In this document: positions 58,238 through 64,000 of the stretch, piece by piece
Numbering within the stretch: the stretch's first letter is position 1
Layout: every line of letters starts with the position of its first letter
Origin: Marivivens sp. LCG002
Lineage (GTDB): Bacteria; Pseudomonadota; Alphaproteobacteria; Rhodobacterales; Rhodobacteraceae
Direction of reading: 5' to 3'
DNA: 64,000 nucleotides
NCBI RefSeq assembly: GCF_030264275.1
Contig: NZ_CP127165.1
Span: 856,001 to 920,000, forward strand
Notes under the pieces: model-generated
Database searches by the model: none
Told to the model about the DNA's origin: nothing
The model's input: the letters and a program-made list of their open reading frames with translations, nothing else
Made by a program: the position numbers and the translations under genes

Positions 58238-58307
58238 GCGAACCACTCCGACTCTTTTCGGTCTCTGTTGTAACCCAAGGCAGGGGCGGGCTTCAAATTG
58301 TATAAGC

Positions 58308-58316
58308 TGTGGATAA
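58308..58316 (-). promoter_or_regulatory. Consensus DnaA box upstream of dnaB
   Basis: The minus strand reads TTATCCACA, a perfect match to the TTATNCACA consensus, in the 138 bases between pyrE and dnaB. It abuts a good -10-like TATACA (58304-58299). DnaA could therefore block or modulate dnaB transcription. Confidence 0.6.
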
Positions 58317-58320
58317 GTCA

Positions 58321-58354
58321 AAGGCCCCGACGGCGTGCTGCCGAACGGGGCCTT
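58321..58354 (-). terminator. Terminator-like hairpin after pyrE
   Basis: An 8-bp stem (AAGGCCCC/GGGGCCTT) encloses an 18-base region that can pair further. It begins 22 bases after the pyrE stop and directly precedes the DnaA box; the T-run is short. Confidence 0.55.
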
Positions 58355-58375
58355 CGGGATGTGCTATTGCAAGGA

Positions 58376-59050
58376 TCAGGCGTGTTTGGCCGACCAACCC
58401 GCGGGGTCGTTGAGATAATCCTCGACCGCCGAGAGGGTCTCGGCGTCGAATGCGCCGCGCTCTTTGGCGACGGCCAGAACGTCCCACCACGTGCAGAGCG
58501 ATAGAAGCTGGACACCGTGGTTGGCGAGCGTTTCCTCGACGCCTTCGAAAATCCCGTAATAGAAGATCACCGCCGTGGCCGAGCAGGTCGCGCCCGTTTC
58601 GCGGATGGCGTCCACGAACGACAGTTTGGAGCCGCCGTCGGTGGTGAGGTCCTCGACCAAAAGCACCCGCTGACCTTCGGTCATCACGCCTTCGATGCGG
58701 GCGTTACGGCCATAGCCTTTGGGTTTTTTGCGGACATAGGTCATCGGGAGCGCAAGGCGCTCGGCGATCAGGGCCGAAAACGGGATACCAGCGGTTTCGC
58801 CGCCTGCAACGTTGTCGAAGGCCTCGAAGCCCGCTTCGCGCATGATGGTGACGGCAAGGAAATCCATCAGCGTCGAGCGGATGCGCGGGAAAGAGATCAA
58901 CTTGCGGCAATCGATATAGGTCGGGGCTTTCTTGCCGCTTGCGTGGGTGAACGGCTCGCGCGAGTTGAAGTGCACTGCGCCGATTTCAAGGAGCATACCT
59001 GCGGACAGGCGCGCGATCTCTTCTTTGGAGGGAAAGGACGAGGGGATCAT
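58376..59050 (-). CDS. pyrE: Orotate phosphoribosyltransferase
   Basis: A 224-residue enzyme that joins orotate to PRPP to give OMP in pyrimidine synthesis. The PRPP loop is [14 protein letters not shown], and the N-terminal half has the [17 protein letters not shown] strand. Length is usual for alphaproteobacteria. It begins 25 bases after pyrC, so the two pyrimidine genes form an operon. Confidence 0.94.
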   Translation of the reverse strand: MIPSSFPSKEEIARLSAGMLLEIGAVHFNSREPFTHASGKKAPTYIDCRKLISFPRIRSTLMDFLAVTIMREAGFEAFDNVAGGETAGIPFSALIAERLALPMTYVRKKPKGYGRNARIEGVMTEGQRVLLVEDLTTDGGSKLSFVDAIRETGATCSATAVIFYYGIFEGVEETLANHGVQLLSLCTWWDVLAVAKERGAFDAETLSAVEDYLNDPAGWSAKHA

Positions 59051-59075
59051 TTATTCTTCCTTTAAAGTGGGCAGA

Positions 59076-60128
59076 TCAGGCTTCGACCCGCCAATGGAGC
59101 GGGAAACCGGGATCAAAGACGGTAAGGGGACCAACGCCCGTTTCGATCGTGGTCGGATAGGCGACGGGGTCCCCTTTGACGAGGGTGATGGTTTCCTCGT
59201 TCACGGGAAGTCCATAGTAGCGCGGCCCATTGAGCGAGGTGAAGGCCTCAAGCTCCTTGAGCGCGCCTGCCGCTTCGAAGACTTCGGCGAGACAGGACAT
59301 GGTGTTGATCGAGGTATAGATGCCCGCGCAGCCGCAGGGCTGAAGCTTGGCAGGGTCCGTGTGCGGCGCCGAGTCGGTGCCGAGGAAGAACCGCTTGTCC
59401 CCCGAAACCGCCGCCTGCACGAGAGCAATGCGATGCTTTTCGCGCTTGGCCACGGGGAGGCAGTAGAAGTGCGGCTTGATCCCGCCCGCAAGGATATGGT
59501 TGCGGTTGATGATCAGGTGATGCGTGGTGATCGTCGCGGCAAGGTTCTTGGAACTGTCGCGCACATAGTCCACTGCATCGGCGGTGGTGACATGCTCCAT
59601 CACGACCTTGAGCTCGGGGACCTTTTTGCGGATCGGCCTCAGCACTCGGTCGATAAAGACGGCTTCGCGGTCAAAGATGTCGATGTCGCTGTCGGTGACT
59701 TCGCCATGCACACAAAGCGGCATACCGATTTCAGCCATTTTTTCCAAGACAGGGCGCACTTTGTCGAAATCCCGCACGCCCGAAGCCGAGTTGGTCGTCG
59801 CGCCCGCAGGGTAAAGCTTGACCGCTGTCGCGATGCCGTCGGCATGGGCGCGCGCCACATCCGCAGGATCGGTGTTCTCGGTCAGATAGAGCGTCATCAG
59901 CGGCTTGAACGACTTGCCTTCGGGGAGCGCCTTGAGAATGCGGTCGCGATAGGCAGCGGCCTGTTCGGCGGTCACGACGGGCGGGACGAGGTTCGGCATG
60001 ATGATGGCGCGGCCGAAATGCTCTGCCGAATGGGGCAGGACGGCTTCGAGCATCGCGCCGTCGCGCAAATGCAAGTGCCAGTCATCGGGGCGACGGATCG
60101 TGAGGCGGGTGATGGGCTGTGCGGTCAT
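59076..60128 (-). CDS. pyrC: Dihydroorotase, class II
   Basis: A 350-residue zinc enzyme that closes N-carbamoyl-aspartate to dihydroorotate. The HLHLRDG motif supplies H17 and H19, the carboxylated lysine is in AVKLYPAG, and CVHGEV and HVTTADAV carry further ligands. GTDSAPH supplies the catalytic aspartate. Length and motifs are those of the E. coli PyrC type, rather than the longer class I. Confidence 0.95.
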   Translation of the reverse strand: MTAQPITRLTIRRPDDWHLHLRDGAMLEAVLPHSAEHFGRAIIMPNLVPPVVTAEQAAAYRDRILKALPEGKSFKPLMTLYLTENTDPADVARAHADGIATAVKLYPAGATTNSASGVRDFDKVRPVLEKMAEIGMPLCVHGEVTDSDIDIFDREAVFIDRVLRPIRKKVPELKVVMEHVTTADAVDYVRDSSKNLAATITTHHLIINRNHILAGGIKPHFYCLPVAKREKHRIALVQAAVSGDKRFFLGTDSAPHTDPAKLQPCGCAGIYTSINTMSCLAEVFEAAGALKELEAFTSLNGPRYYGLPVNEETITLVKGDPVAYPTTIETGVGPLTVFDPGFPLHWRVEA

Positions 60129-60302
60129 GGGGCTCGCTTACACAAATTTGTGACGCTGCACCATAGCCTAAGCTCTGCGCCACTCCAAGCGGGAGCTATG
60201 CGCTTGCTGCAACGCGGCATTTCGGCTTTGTCTGTTTTTCTGCAGAGCAGCAAGGGTTACACGTTCTCCAACAGCCGAACTCTTTTGAAACGGAAACCGC
60301 AA

Positions 60303-60533
60303 ATGACCTTTATCTCTCCGTCGATCGTTCCTTCGTCGTCGCCTTCGCTTGCTGCACGTCTGTCGGCCTTCTTTGATCGCCTTGTCGCACTTGGTGAAGC
60401 CAACTACCAATCGAGCGGCCGCGCAAAGCGCATTGCCAAGCTCGAAGCGCTTTCGGACGCTGAACTTGCCAAACTCGGCATTTCGCGCGACATGATCGTT
60501 TATCACGTTTTCCGCGACTGCTTTGCCTACTGA
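60303..60533 (+). CDS. DUF1127 domain-containing small protein
   Basis: A 76-residue protein whose end has the DUF1127 signature: KLEALSDAELAKLGISRDMIVYHVF. The family is often linked to RNA-binding or phosphate and stress responses in Rhodobacter and Agrobacterium. GGAA at 60292-60295 lies about seven bases before the ATG. A strong terminator follows directly, so no downstream CcsR-like sRNA tail is present. The 174 bases upstream (60129-60302) hold no feature I can define. Confidence 0.85.
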   Translation: MTFISPSIVPSSSPSLAARLSAFFDRLVALGEANYQSSGRAKRIAKLEALSDAELAKLGISRDMIVYHVFRDCFAY

Positions 60534-60555
60534 GTCAGGTCGCGACTGCGAAGAG

Positions 60556-60583
60556 AAAGGGCGGCCCTTTGGCCGCCTTTTTC
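60556..60583 (+). terminator. Terminator after the DUF1127 gene
   Basis: GCGGCC and GGCCGC arms extended by flanking pairs form a stem of about nine bp with a CTTT loop, followed by a run of five T residues. It sits 22 bases after the DUF1127 stop and touches the end of the convergent gene. Confidence 0.8.
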
Positions 60584-61502
60584 ATGTCTGGCTTTCAAGC
60601 TCCTGAAGCTGTGCAAGACGTCGGTTGAAATAGCGATGCGGGCGCTCTTCCATCATCTTGGTGCAAAGCGCTTTGCTCAGGGCGAATTTGCCTTTTCCGA
60701 AAACCATCTGGTCCAGTGACCGCAGATAGGGGAAGCTTTCTCGGCGTTTGCGATAGAGCGCGTGGAAGCTCTTGGCGGTCAGTCCGCCATCCATTGCAAG
60801 AACGATCAATTTGTTCAGCACGCCGACGCCATCGAGCATGCTTTCGATCATCGCGCCCGCGCCGCGCGCCCAAAGCGTCGTGACGTTCTTGCGCCGGAAG
60901 AGGGCGCCGTGCATGGCGTCCTCTTTGATACGCGGATCAAAGATCACCGTCGCATGTTTTGCGGCATCAAGCATGTCGGGCGCGTATCCGAACCGTTTGG
61001 TCCAATCGAGCCGCCGCGCTTCGGGGTAGCGTTCATCCCAATTGGCCACATGCGGCGCAAGCGTGGCGAAAGGCCGAAGCGCCAAAACCTCGGCACCTGG
61101 TGCGCAAACCGAATAGGCACTTGCGGCATAGCCTGCTTCGTGCACCCCGAAAAAGAGCACGCGGTCGAAGTCCTCGAAAAAACCGTCATCGATCAGTCGG
61201 TCGAAATATCGATGGATTTCCGAGGCGCGGAAAAAGCTCTGGCCGCGCGAAATAATCGCAAGATGCGACCAACCGAGACGTTTGACAAAGTGGAAGCCGC
61301 GCGGCTCGTCGGTATCGGACCCTGCGGTGATCTCGGGATAGCTTTCGAATGTCACGAGAAGCCTCGGTCCCGCATCCGTGAGAATCGCGACGTGATCGGC
61401 CCCAAGCTCTTCGTAATGTCCATGCTCTTCGCTTAGGGCATCAAGGGCGTCGAACCATTCGTCTTGATCGAGATCAGACAGATCGGGGGAAAACTCACTC
61501 AT
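60582..61502 (-). CDS. Hypothetical protein, sometimes labelled PAPS-reductase-like
   Basis: A 306-residue soluble protein of mixed alpha/beta character. Conserved-looking segments are HLAIISRGQSFFRASEIHRYF, VLFFGVHEAGYAASAYS and RPHRYFNRRLAQL at the end. I associate such rhodobacterial proteins with the label phosphoadenosine phosphosulfate reductase, but no adenine-nucleotide P-loop or catalytic cysteine motif of that family is visible. The ATG at 61502 has GAGTGG upstream; two earlier in-frame ATGs lie at 61514 and 61520. Confidence 0.65.
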   Translation of the reverse strand: MSEFSPDLSDLDQDEWFDALDALSEEHGHYEELGADHVAILTDAGPRLLVTFESYPEITAGSDTDEPRGFHFVKRLGWSHLAIISRGQSFFRASEIHRYFDRLIDDGFFEDFDRVLFFGVHEAGYAASAYSVCAPGAEVLALRPFATLAPHVANWDERYPEARRLDWTKRFGYAPDMLDAAKHATVIFDPRIKEDAMHGALFRRKNVTTLWARGAGAMIESMLDGVGVLNKLIVLAMDGGLTAKSFHALYRKRRESFPYLRSLDQMVFGKGKFALSKALCTKMMEERPHRYFNRRLAQLQELESQT

Positions 61503-61754
61503 AAATCCACTCATAGTCATACATTCGGGCTAGGGTTCGGATGCCAGCGAACTTGGGCAAAATTGTGCAGTTTGAGCGAATATTTCACGATATGGGAAAT
61601 CATTTCGGTGGGGTTATACTGCTTTTGAATAGGTCTTGGAGTGCCTCGTCAACCATTGGGTGAAACAGTCGGACAACATCTTCTCTCTAAGACCAAGGGA
61701 GCACTTGACCCGAGCGCGGCGGAATGCAGCATCCTTAACAAACGGAGGAGAGAC

Positions 61755-62660
61755 ATGAATTTCCAGAGCATCGACGACGTGCAAAGCGCACTCGGCGCAG
61801 AGAACTATGTATGTGGCCGTTCGCTTGCCACGGTCATGTTCCTTTCCCTCAAACTCGGGCGGCCCCTGTTTCTCGAAGGGGAAGCGGGAACAGGCAAGAC
61901 CGAGATCGCCAAAGCCATCGCGTCGGCCTTGGGGCGTGATCTGATCCGTTTGCAGTGTTACGAGGGGCTCGATGCGGCCTCTGCCGTCTATGAATGGAAC
62001 TTTGCCGAGCAGATGATCGCCATTCGCACCGCAGAAGCGACGGGCGGCGCGGATCGCAAAGAACTCAAATCCGAGCTTTTCTCTTCGGACTATCTGATCG
62101 AGCGTCCCTTGCTTCAGGCGATGCGCCCCAATCCCAAGGGTGCGCCTGTGCTCCTGATCGACGAGATCGACCGCACGGATGAGCCGTTCGAAGCCTTCCT
62201 GCTTGAGGCACTCTCGGATTTTCAGGTGACGATCCCCGAACTCGGCACGATCAAAGCGCCCGAGCCGCCGATCGTGATCCTCACGTCGAACCGCACGCGT
62301 GAAGTGCATGACGCGCTCAAGCGCCGCTGTCTTTACCACTGGGTCGATTATCCCACCTTCGACCGAGAGCTTGAAATCCTTGCGGCCAAGGCCCCCGAGG
62401 CACAGGAAACGCTCAGCCGCGAGGTCGTCGCCTTTGTCCAGAAGCTCCGCACCGAGGATCTGTTCAAGAAACCGGGTGTGGCCGAGACGATCGACTGGGC
62501 GAAATGCCTTTTGGCTCTGGATGTCATCGACCTCTCGCCCGAAGTCATCGCAGACACTTTGGGCGCGATCTTGAAATATCAGGACGACATCTCCCGCATC
62601 GAAGGGAGCGAGGCGCAGCGCCTGTTGAAAGAGGCACGTGCCGAGCTTGCCCCCGTATGA
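61755..62660 (+). CDS. MoxR family AAA ATPase
   Basis: A 301-residue ATPase likely to act as a chaperone for metal-enzyme maturation. Walker A is GEAGTGKTE (42-50), Walker B is VLLIDEIDRTDEPFEAFLL, and sensor 1 is LTSNRTREV. GGAGG directly upstream fixes the ATG. It is paired with a CoxE-type VWA gene 33 bases downstream. The 252-base upstream region (61503-61754) has only a possible TATACT -10 at 61615-61620. Confidence 0.9.
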   Translation: MNFQSIDDVQSALGAENYVCGRSLATVMFLSLKLGRPLFLEGEAGTGKTEIAKAIASALGRDLIRLQCYEGLDAASAVYEWNFAEQMIAIRTAEATGGADRKELKSELFSSDYLIERPLLQAMRPNPKGAPVLLIDEIDRTDEPFEAFLLEALSDFQVTIPELGTIKAPEPPIVILTSNRTREVHDALKRRCLYHWVDYPTFDRELEILAAKAPEAQETLSREVVAFVQKLRTEDLFKKPGVAETIDWAKCLLALDVIDLSPEVIADTLGAILKYQDDISRIEGSEAQRLLKEARAELAPV

Positions 62661-62693
62661 GGGTCCAAAGAGGCATAGGGGATAGGGGACGCG

Positions 62694-63953
62694 ATGGCTG
62701 AATACATCCCCCTGAACATTCCCGAAGACGGCAAGCTTGCGCACAACATTACCCATTTCGCCCGCGCGCTGCGAAAGGCGGGTCTCCCCGTGGGGCCCGG
62801 CCGTGTGATCGACGCGATCCGCGCAGTCGAGGCGGCGGGGTTCACCGAAAAGATCGATTTTTACTGGACGCTCGAGGCCTGTTTCGTCTCGCGGCCTGAG
62901 CACCGTGCCGTTTTTGGACAGGTTTTTCGGCTCTATTGGCGCGACCCGCGCTATCTGGAGCACATGATGTCGATGATGCTCCCCTCGGTGCGCGGTGTTC
63001 AGGAAGAGCGCAAAGCCAAGGCAGGGGAAAAGAGAGCCGCCGAAGCGCTTCTTGACGATCAGAACGTTCCGATGCCCAAGAAAGAGGACGAGGAAGACGA
63101 GAACGAAGAGGCGCTGATCGACATAGACGCCTCCAAGACCATCTCGACCGAAGAAAAGCTGCGCACGCTCGACTTTGAACAGATGTCCACCGCCGAAATG
63201 GCGGAGGCCAAGCGGATTCTGGCTCGGATGACATTACCCGTGCGTCCGATCAAGTCGCGCCGCACGATGGCGGGGCGCGGTGATCTTGCCGATTGGCGCG
63301 CCACCATGCGCAAAGCGCTCCGTCAGGGCGGCGAGATCATGGCGTTCGAAACGAAGAAGCGGCGCGAGCGGTATCCCAACCTTGTCGTGATCTGTGACAT
63401 TTCGGGGTCGATGAGCCAATATTCCCGCGCCGTGCTTCATTTCCTCCACGCGGTGTCGAACGCCAAAGGTCAGGGCTGGGCCAAGGTACATGCCTTTACC
63501 TTCGGCACGCGGCTGACCAACATCACCCGACACCTGCGCCAGCGCGATGTCGATGCCGCCCTTGCCGCTGCAGGGGCCGAGGCACAGGACTGGGAAGGCG
63601 GCACGCGGATCGGGGAATGCATCGACCGTTTCAACCGCGACTGGTCGCGCCGCGTTTTGGGGCAGGGGGCCGTTGTGATCCTCATCACCGATGGGCTTGA
63701 CCGCGACCCCGAAGGCGGGCTCGGCAAGGCGATGGAGCGGCTCTCGCTCTCGTCGCGGCAACTGATCTGGCTGAACCCGCTTTTGCGCTGGGAAGGCTTT
63801 GCCCCCAAGGCGCGCGGGATCAAAGAGATGCTGCCCCATGTGACGAGCTTCCGCGCTGGGCATAATATCGCTTCGCTTCAAGGGCTGTCCGAGGCAATCT
63901 ACAATCTTGGCGACACCGGCGAAAAGGCACGTCTGATGCGGCTCATCGAATAG
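62694..63953 (+). CDS. VWA domain-containing CoxE-like protein
   Basis: A 419-residue protein with an N-terminal helical domain, an acidic stretch near 130-145 (EDEEDENEEA) and a C-terminal VWA domain. The MIDAS motif is CDISGSMS, with D235, S237 and S239. CoxE-type partners work with MoxR ATPases to insert or activate metal centres, for example in CO dehydrogenases. No such enzyme is visible here. The stop at 63953 is followed by 47 bases without a feature before the window ends. Confidence 0.88.
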   Translation: MAEYIPLNIPEDGKLAHNITHFARALRKAGLPVGPGRVIDAIRAVEAAGFTEKIDFYWTLEACFVSRPEHRAVFGQVFRLYWRDPRYLEHMMSMMLPSVRGVQEERKAKAGEKRAAEALLDDQNVPMPKKEDEEDENEEALIDIDASKTISTEEKLRTLDFEQMSTAEMAEAKRILARMTLPVRPIKSRRTMAGRGDLADWRATMRKALRQGGEIMAFETKKRRERYPNLVVICDISGSMSQYSRAVLHFLHAVSNAKGQGWAKVHAFTFGTRLTNITRHLRQRDVDAALAAAGAEAQDWEGGTRIGECIDRFNRDWSRRVLGQGAVVILITDGLDRDPEGGLGKAMERLSLSSRQLIWLNPLLRWEGFAPKARGIKEMLPHVTSFRAGHNIASLQGLSEAIYNLGDTGEKARLMRLIE

Positions 63954-64000
63954 GTTTCCAGCGGTATCGGCTTGCAAGTCTTGCCGCGCATCATAGTTTG

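Noticed and set aside
60534-60581. CcsR-like sRNA tail after the DUF1127 gene
   Set aside because: The terminator begins 22 bases after the stop, so there is no room for the tandem C-rich hairpins known from Rhodobacter.

Overview
The window is one contiguous piece of an alphaproteobacterial chromosome, most likely a Rhodobacteraceae (Roseobacter-group) species. Supporting signs are a nuo operon with extra genes inserted between the subunits (the Rhodobacter capsulatus-type layout), a nuoN-birA-coaX-rnj tail, the order pyrC-pyrE-dnaB-alr-radA-cvpA-purF, a surE-pcm-nlpD block, Hint-domain and DUF1127 proteins typical of the group, and high GC. Genes are tightly packed: the longest stretch without a gene is about 250 bases (61503-61754). 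I see no rRNA, tRNA, insertion sequence, prophage or CRISPR array.

Region 1 (1-11307): a pyridoxal-phosphate ornithine-type decarboxylase, a DUF3422 membrane protein, an M20 amidohydrolase, moaA, a lipoprotein, and a minus-strand chain glmU-glmS-PNPOx-GNAT-AlkD in which neighbouring genes abut or overlap by a few bases. A Gph-like HAD phosphatase diverges from glmU.

Region 2 (11535-34711): all fourteen Complex I genes, nuoA to nuoN, on the plus strand, followed by birA, coaX and rnj. About ten further genes sit inside the operon: a sulfotransferase between nuoC and nuoD, a small exported protein, a membrane protein sharing a helix-hairpin-helix-like domain with the extended C terminus of NuoE, a two-helix membrane protein, DUF3291, MAPEG and DUF5333 proteins, a possible tiny membrane protein, a lipoprotein, and a carboxymuconolactone-decarboxylase-like protein. 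Terminator-like hairpins follow nuoE and nuoF, so the cluster may be read as several units.

Region 3 (34775-46612): a RhlE-type DEAD-box helicase with a good promoter, an unknown protein, peptide-release factor RF3, a haem-globin-coupled chemoreceptor, a Hint-domain protein, an SDR protein lacking the usual Tyr/Lys pair, an orphan ABC ATPase, a WYL-type regulator, tatABC and a DUF815 ATPase.

Region 4 (46649-60128), all minus strand: nlpD-like, pcm and surE; an SDR protein and DUF1801; purF-cvpA-radA; a PqiA-like membrane protein; a coiled-coil membrane protein; alr, dnaB, pyrE and pyrC. A consensus DnaA box lies just upstream of dnaB. Region 5 (60303-64000): a DUF1127 protein, an unknown 306-residue protein, and a MoxR-ATPase/CoxE-type VWA pair.

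Taken together this is mainly core metabolism (respiration, cell-wall precursors, pyrimidine, purine and molybdopterin synthesis, protein export). The least explained part is the accessory content of the Complex I operon. I found no convincing new defence or mobile system.
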